Shown here piece after piece: positions 29,101 through 37,916 of a DNA stretch of 64,000 bases. The position numbers and the translations under genes are program-made. Within the stretch, counting starts at the first letter, position 1; each line of letters starts with the position of its first letter. Source of the DNA: Peptostreptococcus porci (GTDB taxonomy: Bacteria > Bacillota > Clostridia > Peptostreptococcales > Peptostreptococcaceae); contig NZ_VUNE01000002.1 of the NCBI RefSeq assembly GCF_009695815.1, forward strand, positions 298,285 through 362,284, given 5' to 3'. Below the pieces are notes generated by a model, which ran no database searches, was not told the origin of the DNA, and saw nothing but the letters and a program-made list of their open reading frames with translations.

Positions 29101-29826
29101 CTAATACTTATTTGCCGCCAACTTTTCAATTTTTAATCTTCTCTTTTCACACACCATTTTTATTTTAAGAACAGTATATGAAGTGAAAATCAAGAAATAA
29201 AATAGCAAATTTAGATTTCTAACAAGACTTGATGGCCTTCCAAGGTAAACCATCATTACCTGAATAAAAATCATTGCATAGAAAATATATGCGTACTCTT
29301 GCAAATTTTTCCATGCTTTCGCAGATATTTTCTTTCTAAAATACCTAAAAGATGTAATAAACAAAGGAATCATAATTATAATTGCAATTATGGCTGCCGC
29401 AAACATCATTAAATTTGTCCAGACAGTAAAATCCCTTGCCTTTACTATACTTCCACTATTCATTATAAATGAAAACAAATAGTGAACATTATGAGGAAAC
29501 GTAATAATACAACCTATTATTGATAATTCGGCTCTTATTACCCTCAGCTTTCTCTGGTATGCCTTTTTCATATCAAAGACACCCATATACATAACTAGAA
29601 TAAATACGGCTCCACCCATTGCACCAGAGTCAATCGCTCTCATCAATTGTTTCAGACCAACCACATATTCTATTGAATTTCCATTTAAAATTAAAATAGC
29701 ATGAATAATTGCCATAAGAGACAGAGTTGAAACAACAATGTATGTATTAATGCTGTATTTTTTGATATAATCGCTCAGGAAATAGCTGAGCAATGTTACT
29801 ATTGTTAAACAAACTATTATGTACAT
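29101..29826 (-). CDS. Seven-helix membrane protein, copy 1 of FMN locus
   Basis: 241 residues, about seven membrane helices (near 3-20, 27-45, 68-85, 98-125, 140-165, 180-205, 212-230). Conserved His positions (IHAIL near 42; FPHNVHYLF near 118-121) match its paralogue and are candidate heme ligands; the fold may be ferric-reductase-like, but I could not assign a named family. First gene of the FMN operon, GGGGGAT ribosome site, behind a near-perfect promoter with a Fur-like box. Proposed to pass electrons from the cytoplasm or quinone pool to the FMN-binding proteins that follow. Confidence 0.75.
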   Translation of the reverse strand: MYIIVCLTIVTLLSYFLSDYIKKYSINTYIVVSTLSLMAIIHAILILNGNSIEYVVGLKQLMRAIDSGAMGGAVFILVMYMGVFDMKKAYQRKLRVIRAELSIIGCIITFPHNVHYLFSFIMNSGSIVKARDFTVWTNLMMFAAAIIAIIIMIPLFITSFRYFRKKISAKAWKNLQEYAYIFYAMIFIQVMMVYLGRPSSLVRNLNLLFYFLIFTSYTVLKIKMVCEKRRLKIEKLAANKY

Positions 29827-29853
29827 ATAATCCCCCTTTGCATCGTCTGCAAT

Positions 29854-29868
29854 TGTTTATCATTCTCA
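29854..29868. promoter_or_regulatory. Fur-like box at start of FMN operon
   Basis: Plus strand TGTTTATCATTCTCA, 11 of 14 Fur consensus matches, next to the predicted transcription start. It shares TTATCATTNTCA with the boxes at 10587 and 11398. Confidence 0.5.
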
Positions 29869-29875
29869 CTAAATT

Positions 29876-29904
29876 AGAATACCACACTCTATTATCCATG
29901 TCAA
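29876..29904 (-). promoter_or_regulatory. Promoter of FMN operon
   Basis: TTGACA, 17-nt spacer, TATTCT. Confidence 0.8.
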
Positions 29905-30012
29905 TTACTTCCTCATTATATTTATTTTTTTGTAAAAAAAATAGGTGTTAATTTAACTTTTTTTAGTTTTCTTTAAATATTATTATCGCATAAGTATTTG
30001 GTAATACTTTAA

Positions 30013-30072
30013 CACAATAAAAAACAGCAAATCATTTTTAAATTTACCGTTCATTAAAATTGATTTACTGTT
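30013..30072 (-). terminator. Probable terminator of prfB
   Basis: Minus-strand stem AACAGTAAATCA/TGATTTGCTGTT (one T-G pair) followed by a T-rich tail; lies about 100 nt past the prfB stop. Confidence 0.55.
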
Positions 30073-30105
30073 ATTTAAATTATTGATTTACTGTTATTTA
30101 AATTA
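30060..30105. repeat. Perfect 23-bp tandem duplication
   Basis: TTGATTTACTGTTATTTAAATTA occurs twice in direct tandem (30060-30082, 30083-30105), so either copy can supply the terminator arm. Confidence 0.9.
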
Positions 30106-30173
30106 TCGATTTTCTAGTTTATCATCCACAAATATCATCTATGAAATCTATATTACAGCCACAAGTGAAAAAA

Positions 30174-31281
30174 TCACAAACTCTTTAGATATTCAAACAT
30201 AAATCCGTCCAAATCTCCATCCATCACAGAATCGACATTTGTATTGTCGAAATTTGTCCTGTGGTCTTTTACAAGCTTATATGGCTGAAAAACATACGAT
30301 CTAATCTGACTTCCCCATGTTATCTGGTTATATTTTCCCTGTAGGTCCTCAATTTTCTCTTTCTTTTCCTCTTCCTTTAGCTGTATTAATTTTGCTTTAA
30401 GTAATTTCATAGCAACATCTCTATTCGTATGCTGACTTCTTTCATTTTGACACTGTACTACAACTCCAGTTGGTAAATGGGTAATTCTCACGGCAGAATC
30501 TGTTGTATTGACGTGTTGACCACCTGCGCCAGAAGCTCTATAAGTATCAATTTTTAAATCCGATGAATTTATTTCAATTTCTACATCATCATCTATTTCA
30601 GGTGTTACATCGACTGATGCAAAAGATGTGTGTCTTTTTCCAGACGAATCAAACGGCGATATCCTAACCAATCTGTGAACACCTTTCTCACTTTTTAGAT
30701 AACCATAGGAGTGAGTCCCCTTGATTAATAGGGTTGCAGTTTTAATTCCAGCTTCAGTGTCAGAAATCAAATCCAATAGCTTTACTGTGAAACCTCTTCC
30801 TTCAGCCCATCTGATATACATTCTAAGTATCATTTGTGACCAATCCTGAGCGTCCAATCCTCCTGTACCTGAATTAATTGACAAAATAGCATTATTGTCA
30901 TCATATTCACCTTTAAATAGAAGCTTCATTGTCATCTCATCTAGTTTTTTTTGAGTGGATTCGATTTGTTCCTTCAAATTTCGTTCAATATCATCCTGTT
31001 CTTCCGATTCTGCCTCCATACTCAGTTCAATATATATTCCTATCTCCTCGTACATTGAAAACAGTACCTCATAATCTTCTATCTGGTTTGAAATAGCTTT
31101 ATTTTCTTGAAGATATTTGTTTGACCTTTCACTATCTTCCCAAAAACTCTGATCCTCCATTAATGCATTTATATCTGATTGCCTGGCTCTTAAACTATCC
31201 AGGTCAAAGAGAAACACCCAGCTCTCTCACCTTGTCACCTATAGTCTCAAATTCATTTTTGTAATCTTGAATATTAAGCAC
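30174..31281 (-). CDS. prfB: Peptide chain release factor 2, programmed frameshift
   Basis: RF2 ends translation at UGA and UAA. The gene starts at GTG 31281 (AGGTG site), reads 25 codons to CTT TGA C (in-frame TGA 31206-31204), and continues in the +1 frame from GAC, giving 368 residues. This is the conserved autoregulatory +1 frameshift of prfB: low RF2 lets ribosomes pause at UGA and shift. A purine-rich GAGAGAGCTGGG lies upstream. The GGQ loop (GAGGQHVNTTDSAVR) and an anticodon-like SPF motif (ISPFDSSGKRHTSF) are present. Not preceded by secA here, unlike many Firmicutes. Confidence 0.96.
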
Positions 31282-31372
31282 TTAAACACCTACTTTCTTT
31301 TTTTTATCAATGATACTAATTATACCATAAAACCATATTTTTTTACAAAATTTGATATTATTGAATATCGAG

Positions 31373-31408
31373 AAAAAAATAGGAGAACTGTCGTTCTGAC
31401 AGTCCTCC
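31373..31408 (-). terminator. Terminator of fld operon
   Basis: Stem GGAGGACTGTC/GACAGTTCTCC with one mismatch, 5-nt loop, then T7 on the minus strand; 21 nt past ldhA. Confidence 0.9.
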
Positions 31409-31428
31409 AAAAGGGTATAATTTGAAAT

Positions 31429-32427
31429 TTACATATTTGTACAATTCTGTAATTTACCAGTTTCGACACTATTTTTAATGTTATCAAGTGAAGTGGAAAC
31501 TAGGTTGTCTACTGCTGTTTCAGTAAAGAAAGCGAAATGCCCTGTAAGTACAACATTATCCATACTCATCAGCTTTTCAACTACAGTTCCTTTTATTTTT
31601 TCGTCATCAACTTTTTGATTAACGTACATTGTTTCACATTCCAAAACGTCTATTCCTGCACCAAAAAGCTTGCCACTTTCAAGAGCCTCTATTACATCAT
31701 CTATGTTGACAAGAGCCCCTCTTCCAGTATTTACTAAAATCGCATCATCCTTCATAAGCTTTATGTTTTCTTTATTGATTAGATGATACGTATCATCAAA
31801 TAGAGGTAAGTGCAATGAAACTACATCCGATTCCTTTAACAGGTCATCCAAAGTATCCTTATACTCCAATACTTCTTTTGCCTCTTCATTTATAAACTTA
31901 TCATATCCAATTACCTTGGCTCCCAATCCCTTGAACAGTTTTGCAGCAGTAAGACCAATTTTACCAGTACCGACAATACCTACAGTACAATTTCTAATTT
32001 CTCTCGAAATAAGATCCTTATTCCATGTAAAATCCCCATTTCTCATAGCTGAATTAATGTGTTTAACATTTCTAAGTAGCTGCATTGCATGAGAAACAGC
32101 CAATTCAGCAATTGCATTTGGAGAATATCTCGGTACGTTTGTTATGGCAACACCATAATTCTTTGCCAACAATCCGTCAAACATATCAACTCCCGCAGTT
32201 CTGGAAGAAATTTGAGAAACTCCGTATTCTTTTAGCTTTTTAAATATTTCTTCATCCTTAACTGGTATAACCTGCTGAGTTGTTACACCATCAAATCCCT
32301 TCGCCTTATCGACTGAATCTACTGATAGCAACCCTTTTTCCAAAACAACTTCTATACCATTGTTTTTGGCCCAGTTTACAAAAGCTTTTTCTTCATATGG
32401 TTGAACATGATATGCTAAAATTCTCAT
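31429..32427 (-). CDS. ldhA: (R)-2-hydroxyacid dehydrogenase (LdhA/FldH type)
   Basis: 332 residues, D-isomer-specific NAD-dependent dehydrogenase. Reduces a 2-oxoacid (4-methyl-2-oxopentanoate, phenylpyruvate or indolepyruvate) to the (R)-2-hydroxyacid that FldA activates. Motifs: SRTAG (catalytic Arg region), Rossmann GIVGTGKIGLTAA near 148, VNTGRGALV, and the catalytic His in TGHFAFFTETA. The ATG at 32427 follows GGGGG; the longer frame runs through the intergenic hairpin. Last gene of the fld operon, where related clusters often have it first. Closely resembles C. difficile LdhA from memory. Confidence 0.92.
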   Translation of the reverse strand: MRILAYHVQPYEEKAFVNWAKNNGIEVVLEKGLLSVDSVDKAKGFDGVTTQQVIPVKDEEIFKKLKEYGVSQISSRTAGVDMFDGLLAKNYGVAITNVPRYSPNAIAELAVSHAMQLLRNVKHINSAMRNGDFTWNKDLISREIRNCTVGIVGTGKIGLTAAKLFKGLGAKVIGYDKFINEEAKEVLEYKDTLDDLLKESDVVSLHLPLFDDTYHLINKENIKLMKDDAILVNTGRGALVNIDDVIEALESGKLFGAGIDVLECETMYVNQKVDDEKIKGTVVEKLMSMDNVVLTGHFAFFTETAVDNLVSTSLDNIKNSVETGKLQNCTNM

Positions 32428-32495
32428 CTTTATCCCCCTTTTTAAAAATACAAGAACAATTAATAAATTAACAACAAATTTTTCCAAACCGACAT

Positions 32496-32519
32496 CAGCC
32501 ATTATTTCCATAATGGCTG
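32496..32519 (-). other. Hairpin between etfA and ldhA
   Basis: Perfect 10-bp stem CAGCCATTAT/ATAATGGCTG with a 4-nt loop and no T-run. It may stabilise or process the mRNA, or lower ldhA expression. Confidence 0.6.
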
Positions 32520-32545
32520 CAATGCCAATTTGAATTAAATCCAAA

Positions 32546-33559
32546 CTATTTTTCGATTGAATCTAATGCTTCTATTATTTCTGGAATAACTTTGTACAAG
32601 TCTCCAACTATTCCATAGTCTGCAACATTGAATATAGGTGCATCTGGATCTTTGTTTATAGCAACTATTATATCAGATTCCTTCATACCAGCCAAATGCT
32701 GAATAGCACCTGAAATACCACAAGCTACGTAAAGATTCGGTTTAACTGTTACACCAGTCTGTCCAACCTGATGACTTCTGTCTATCCATCCTGCATCAAC
32801 AGCTGCTCTTGATGAACCGACAACACCACCTAATTTGCTAGCCAATTCTTCAATCACCTTAAACCCTTCTGCATTTCCAAGTCCTTTTCCACCTGAAACT
32901 ATAATGTTCGCATCAGTTAAAGATACTTTTTCATGAGCTGATTTAACTATTTCAATAACCTTTGTTCTGATATCAGATTCCTTTAAATCATAGTTAAGCT
33001 CTATTACTTCACCAACTCTTGAATCATCTCTTTCAGCCTTATCCATAACACCAGGTCTAACTGTAGACATCTGAGGTCTAACATCTGGACATATTATAGT
33101 AGCCATTATATTACCACCAAATGCAGGTCTAGTCTGTTTGATTTTTCCATCTTCTTCATCTATTTCTAGCTTTGTACAGTCAGCTGTCAAACCAGTATTT
33201 AATCTTGATGCAATTCTAGGAGCAAGGTCTCTACCTATGTTAGTAGCTCCCAGTAGAACTATCTCCGGTTTTATTTCGTTTATTGAATCAACTATAACCT
33301 TTGCATACGCATCTGTAGTATAGTTTTCTAATAGTGCATCATCAGCAATATAAACCTTCTCTGCACCGTAAGCTATCAATTCAGAAGCAAGGTTTTTAAC
33401 GTCCTTACCAAGTAGTATAGCATTTAAGCTAACTCCTTTAACATTTGCTAATTTTTTTCCTTCACCTAATAATTCAATTACAACGGGTGTAATTTTGCCT
33501 TGTCTTTGCTCAGCAAAAACCCATATGTCTTTATATTGATTTATATCTTGTATCTGCAT
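32546..33559 (-). CDS. etfA: Electron transfer flavoprotein alpha subunit
   Basis: 337 residues. Binds FAD with EtfB and exchanges electrons with the acyl-CoA dehydrogenase of the same operon. The C-terminal FAD domain is visible: [49 protein letters not shown], and [19 protein letters not shown]. In clostridial Stickland clusters EtfAB/Acd couples enoyl-CoA reduction to ferredoxin reduction (bifurcation), which is likely but not proven here. Good ribosome site. Confidence 0.95.
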   Translation of the reverse strand: MQIQDINQYKDIWVFAEQRQGKITPVVIELLGEGKKLANVKGVSLNAILLGKDVKNLASELIAYGAEKVYIADDALLENYTTDAYAKVIVDSINEIKPEIVLLGATNIGRDLAPRIASRLNTGLTADCTKLEIDEEDGKIKQTRPAFGGNIMATIICPDVRPQMSTVRPGVMDKAERDDSRVGEVIELNYDLKESDIRTKVIEIVKSAHEKVSLTDANIIVSGGKGLGNAEGFKVIEELASKLGGVVGSSRAAVDAGWIDRSHQVGQTGVTVKPNLYVACGISGAIQHLAGMKESDIIVAINKDPDAPIFNVADYGIVGDLYKVIPEIIEALDSIEK

Positions 33560-33584
33560 AATATTCTTCTCCCTAAAATATTTG

Positions 33585-34370
33585 TTAAATTATGTGTGCT
33601 CCCTTTAACTCACCTATTAGTTTCTGAGCAACTTCTTTTTCTGTACCTTCTAAAATAACACCCTGACCCTTAACTTCTGGAGTGAAAGATCTAAATACTC
33701 TTGTAGGTGATGCTTTCAAACCAACTTCTTCAGTTGTAATATCAACATCATTTATTGTAAGTACAGGTATTTCTTTTTGATACGCATCAAATATTTTGTC
33801 GATGTACATATGTCTTGGCTCGTTAAGCTCTTTTACGGCTGTCAACAATATTGGCATATTGGCTTCGATCATTTCGTAACCATCTTCTAGCTGTCTTCTT
33901 ACTCTAACCTTGTCACCAATTATTTCCATATCTTCAACATATGTAACCTGTGGTATTCCAAGCTTTTCAGATATCTGAGGTCCAACCTGAGCTGTATCCC
34001 CATCTATAGCCTGTCTACCAGCAAATATTATGTCATATTCACCAATTTTTCTTATAGCCGCTGCTATAGCGTTTGAAGTAGCCCATGTATCTGAACCACC
34101 AAATGCTCTATCACTTAGTAGCAACGCTTCATCAGCGCCCATTGCCAAACATTCTCTAAGCATTACATCTGCCTGAGGAGGTCCCATTGATATAACAGTA
34201 ACTGTGACATCACTCATAGTTTCCTTTAATACCAAAGCTTGTTCCAATGCGTTTGCATCATCTGGATTCAATATACTCGGAACACCTTCTCTGATCAATG
34301 TATTCGTTTTCTTATCTATTTTTACTTCAGTTGTATCTGGAACTTGTTTTACACATACGATAATTTTCAA
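33585..34370 (-). CDS. etfB: Electron transfer flavoprotein beta subunit
   Basis: 261 residues, partner of EtfA. The family N-terminus [12 protein letters not shown] and the signature [22 protein letters not shown] are visible. The start taken is TTG at 34370, which places KIIVCVKQ at the N-terminus with AAGGTGG 7 nt upstream; a GTG at 34382 in frame is too close to that site. Lies 15 nt after acd. Confidence 0.93.
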   Translation of the reverse strand: MKIIVCVKQVPDTTEVKIDKKTNTLIREGVPSILNPDDANALEQALVLKETMSDVTVTVISMGPPQADVMLRECLAMGADEALLLSDRAFGGSDTWATSNAIAAAIRKIGEYDIIFAGRQAIDGDTAQVGPQISEKLGIPQVTYVEDMEIIGDKVRVRRQLEDGYEMIEANMPILLTAVKELNEPRHMYIDKIFDAYQKEIPVLTINDVDITTEEVGLKASPTRVFRSFTPEVKGQGVILEGTEKEVAQKLIGELKGAHII

Positions 34371-34385
34371 ATCACACACCACCTT

Positions 34386-35528
34386 CTATTTTAATAATTT
34401 TCCTGCTATTACCATCTGCTGTACTTGAGATGTACCTTCGTAAATTGATAGAATTCTTGAATCACGATAGATTCTCTCTATTCTATAATCCTTAACGTAT
34501 CCGTATCCACCATGTAACTGTAGAGCTTTGTAAGCCACTTCATTTGCTATTTCAGCAGCGTAGTATTTCGCCATAGAAGATGCAATTGCCGGACTTTGAC
34601 CATTATCCTTTAGCTGTGCTGCCTGATATACCAATAATCTTGCAGCTTCAACCTTTGTAGCCATATCTGCTATTGTAAACTGAGTATTTTGGAATGCAGC
34701 AAGTGGTCTACCAAACTGTACTCTTTCTTTTGTATATTTAATAGCTTCATCTAAAGCACTTTGAGCAACACCAACAGCCTGAGCAGCAACACCTATTCTA
34801 CCAGCTTCTAGTGTGTTCATCATAACGTTGAATCCCTTACCTTCTTTTCCTAGTAGGTTTTCTTTTGGAACCTTCATATTTTCGAAAATTAAATCTGCAG
34901 TTCTAGTTCCTCTGATACCCATCTTATCTTCATGAGCTCCATGTGAGAATCCTTCCCATTTTGTTTCGATAATGAATGTAGAGATTCCCTTTGTTCCCAT
35001 TCCTTTTTGAGTAACAGCTGTAACTATGGCAAAGTCACAGAAAGGAGCATTTGTTATCCAACACTTTCTACCATTTAGTATATAGTGGTCTCCTTCTAAT
35101 ACAGCCGTAGTTTGTGTTGCACCAGCATCTGAACCAGCACCTGGTTCTGTAAGACCGAACGCACCAACCATTGTACCTTCTGCCAATGGTTTAAGATATT
35201 TTTCTTTTTGCATTTCAGTTCCGAAATTAATTAGTGGTAGCGCAACTAGAGAAGCCCCTGCAGTAACATAAGTACCACATGATGCATCAGCTCTTGACAA
35301 TTCTTCCATTATTATGGCATAAGAAACATAGTCTGCTCCTGCTCCACCATATTCTCTAGGAACTATTGGACAAGAGAATTTATACTTTGCAAGTTTATCC
35401 AATAATTCTTTTGGCATTTCAACGCCTTCTCTGTCCATCTTTTCAGCTAAATCTGTGTCATACAATTCACGCTGGCAAAAATCCTTTATAGATTTTCTTA
35501 CTAATTCGTGCTCTTTCTTAAATATCAT
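34386..35528 (-). CDS. acdA: Acyl-CoA dehydrogenase (enoyl-CoA reductase)
   Basis: 380-residue FAD enzyme, full length. In this context it reduces aryl-acryloyl-CoA or isocaprenoyl-CoA made by FldBC to the saturated acyl-CoA, taking electrons through EtfAB. Family signatures: FGLTEPGAGSDAG (about 125-137) and QLHGGYGYVKDYRIERIYRDSRI, with catalytic Glu expected in IYEGTSQVQ. GGAGG before the ATG. Confidence 0.94.
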   Translation of the reverse strand: MIFKKEHELVRKSIKDFCQRELYDTDLAEKMDREGVEMPKELLDKLAKYKFSCPIVPREYGGAGADYVSYAIIMEELSRADASCGTYVTAGASLVALPLINFGTEMQKEKYLKPLAEGTMVGAFGLTEPGAGSDAGATQTTAVLEGDHYILNGRKCWITNAPFCDFAIVTAVTQKGMGTKGISTFIIETKWEGFSHGAHEDKMGIRGTRTADLIFENMKVPKENLLGKEGKGFNVMMNTLEAGRIGVAAQAVGVAQSALDEAIKYTKERVQFGRPLAAFQNTQFTIADMATKVEAARLLVYQAAQLKDNGQSPAIASSMAKYYAAEIANEVAYKALQLHGGYGYVKDYRIERIYRDSRILSIYEGTSQVQQMVIAGKLLK

Positions 35529-35551
35529 TACTCAACCTCCAAATTTGATTA

Positions 35552-36673
35552 TTAAGATATAATATCTGCAAATGTCTGAATTCTTGTTCTCATTTGCTCG
35601 ATATTACTTGTTCCTTGTTCAATTTCCATATATAAGTGAGGAATACCTGCTTCATCCATGTCTTTCTTGAAAATAGGATAATCATATTCTTCTGGATCAC
35701 AGAATTTCATCAATCCATAGATTACTCCATCAATACCTAGTCTCTTCACATGATCAGCCACTATTTTGCCTCTTAATCTCTGTGGATCATAAGCCAATGA
35801 GCATCCCTCAATATTTGACCACTGCAATGCCAATCTTTCTAAAGCACTATTTCCTTCTGGAACCAATGTAGAGAATTGTCTAGTTTCCTGACCTACATTG
35901 TCATAGGCAACAGCTAGATTATTCTTTTCAAGAACGTCTAGGAATCCCTTATCATCAAGAACTATGCCTGTTGTCATTACTTTTTTGCCTTTGAAATCTT
36001 CCTTCGGCATTGACTTAAGAATTTCATTTAGCTCTTTAACTAGCAATGTATGGTCTTCCTTTAGCATAAAGTTTCCACTCTTTATAACAGCGTTTCTCTT
36101 TGTAGGAGTAATAGTGTTTAGATAGTTTGGAACTAATTCTACGAATTCCTGCATAACCTTTCTATGCTCGTTGTAGATATCTATACTCTTTAACATAGCA
36201 TCTTCAGTTATTTCACATTCGCAAATATCTTCCAATCTTTTCTTTACAGACTCATATTCTTCAACTAGATAATCAACACCAGCTTGAATTTTTCTGTTGT
36301 GAGGATGAGCAAATGCTACCATAGGAATTTTAACGCCTGACTTCCAGTTTTGAGTTGTACTTCTTAAAGTATCACACATACAAGGAATCATTACTGCTGA
36401 AACTCCATCATAGCTTCCCTTTAATCCATATTCAACATTTGCAGCGATTATTGAACAGACAAATGCTGGATAGTATTCTTTTGCTCTTTCTATATTCGTA
36501 TTTCCACCCCACATTGACATTGGAACCAATCCGCCTGCGTGTGCAATTTCTTCAGGAGTGTACATTGGGAAGCATCCTACAACCTTTTTCCCACTTTTTA
36601 TATAATCCTGCAACATCTTTTTAGGATTATTTGCTACATATTCTAATTTTTCTAATACTTCATTTAGAGTCAT
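35552..36673 (-). CDS. fldC: (R)-2-hydroxyacyl-CoA dehydratase beta subunit
   Basis: 373 residues, HgdC-D/FldC/HadC family. With FldB it removes water from the (R)-2-hydroxyacyl-CoA by a ketyl radical mechanism; a [4Fe-4S] cluster is held by Cys (C34, C73, C98, C100 are candidates, in VVGCFPMY, FVCSIIA and IPCMCDTL). Its ATG overlaps the fldB stop (TAATG), so the subunits are coupled. Substrate may be phenyllactoyl-, indolelactoyl- or 2-hydroxyisocaproyl-CoA; sequence alone does not decide. Confidence 0.92.
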   Translation of the reverse strand: MTLNEVLEKLEYVANNPKKMLQDYIKSGKKVVGCFPMYTPEEIAHAGGLVPMSMWGGNTNIERAKEYYPAFVCSIIAANVEYGLKGSYDGVSAVMIPCMCDTLRSTTQNWKSGVKIPMVAFAHPHNRKIQAGVDYLVEEYESVKKRLEDICECEITEDAMLKSIDIYNEHRKVMQEFVELVPNYLNTITPTKRNAVIKSGNFMLKEDHTLLVKELNEILKSMPKEDFKGKKVMTTGIVLDDKGFLDVLEKNNLAVAYDNVGQETRQFSTLVPEGNSALERLALQWSNIEGCSLAYDPQRLRGKIVADHVKRLGIDGVIYGLMKFCDPEEYDYPIFKKDMDEAGIPHLYMEIEQGTSNIEQMRTRIQTFADIIS

Positions 36674-37899
36674 TACTGAGCACCTCCCTTATTTTTTCTT
36701 TCTGCCATTACTTCTACCAAACCTTCTAATCTTGTTTCAAACTGTGCCTTTGCAAAGTTTCTAGGGTCTGCTTGGTCTCCGTCAAAGCCAGTATAAGGTA
36801 GCCCAGTTTGATCATAAACTCTTCTGGCCATTTCATATTGAATAAAGCTCATCATCTTACAACTTCTGTTCATATGGTATAATGCACCGTCACAGTCTCC
36901 ACCCTTAAGTGCGTTAACTCTATATTCAACCATTCTTTCCATGTTTACATTGTTGAACATTGAACTATATGCTCTAGCCATTCCATCTAGGTCATTAACC
37001 TCATATTCTAAAGCCCAAGCGTGTGGATATACTGAACCAGTCATATTTACACCAGCTTTAGAAGTTGATTTTAGCTTGAATCCTATATAAGGCCAGCATG
37101 GTATACCTTCCATCATTATTCTATATTTTTCTTCTCCTCTGAAAGAAGACTTACCTTCCTTGGCATTTTGCTTTAATTCTTCAATTAAAAGCTTGAAAGC
37201 TTCAGTTGTTTCTTTTTTTCCTCTAGCTGCAACGATTGCTGCCATATAGTTGAACAAGTCAAAGCCATTCATTGGAGATGGGAAGTTACCTTCAGGCAAA
37301 CTCATTGAATACTTCCATAACTTACCGTTTTCAGAAGAAATTCTCATGACTTCTTCCAATCTCTTTGGATCAAATGGTTTACCAGAAATTTTTTCAAATT
37401 GCTTGATAGCTTCTTCAAACTGTCCTCTTAGGTACTTAATTCTATTATCACTAACTTCGTATTCATAGTTGTATGCTGTGTCTATCATAATTAGAGGTAT
37501 ATTAAGGTCTCTGGCAATACTTTCATACCATTTAACAACTTCGTCACATATATTGTTACAGCAGCATAGGAAATCTGGTTCTGGCATTGGAAGAGCATCT
37601 GAGTGACCCTTTAATAAAAGACCAAAATTTGTTCTAGCATACGCACAAAGGTCATTTGAGTAACCTATACCTTCAGATAGTTCGCAAAGCTCTTGAGATT
37701 CTTTCTTTGCTGCAACACCTGCTGCATGGTTTTCTGGATATAATAAAACCAAATCAAATATTTCTGCCAGCTCTTGTGGGAAAACTGATGTCGCCCAGCC
37801 CACAGGTCTACCTTCTTCTTTGGCTTTAAATCCAGCTTGATATTGAGCATCCAATAATTCAGCAATTAATTGTTTTGCATCTTTTTTTACTTCTTCCAC
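36673..37899 (-). CDS. fldB: (R)-2-hydroxyacyl-CoA dehydratase alpha subunit
   Basis: 408 residues, FldB/HadB family. Candidate cluster ligands are C85 and C112-C114/C118 in the segment PDFLCCCNNICDEVV. Needs one-electron activation by an ATP-dependent activator (FldI/HadI), whose gene is normally between fldA and fldB but is absent here: only 17 nt separate the two. GTG start with AGGAGGGG 6 nt upstream. Confidence 0.92.
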   Translation of the reverse strand: MEEVKKDAKQLIAELLDAQYQAGFKAKEEGRPVGWATSVFPQELAEIFDLVLLYPENHAAGVAAKKESQELCELSEGIGYSNDLCAYARTNFGLLLKGHSDALPMPEPDFLCCCNNICDEVVKWYESIARDLNIPLIMIDTAYNYEYEVSDNRIKYLRGQFEEAIKQFEKISGKPFDPKRLEEVMRISSENGKLWKYSMSLPEGNFPSPMNGFDLFNYMAAIVAARGKKETTEAFKLLIEELKQNAKEGKSSFRGEEKYRIMMEGIPCWPYIGFKLKSTSKAGVNMTGSVYPHAWALEYEVNDLDGMARAYSSMFNNVNMERMVEYRVNALKGGDCDGALYHMNRSCKMMSFIQYEMARRVYDQTGLPYTGFDGDQADPRNFAKAQFETRLEGLVEVMAERKNKGGAQ

Positions 37900-37916
37900 G
37901 ATAGTCCCCTCCTAAC

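Noticed and set aside
30174..31281. prfB frameshift as a sequencing error or pseudogene
   Set aside because: CTT TGA C with an upstream purine-rich site is the conserved RF2 autoregulatory frameshift, so the gene is functional.
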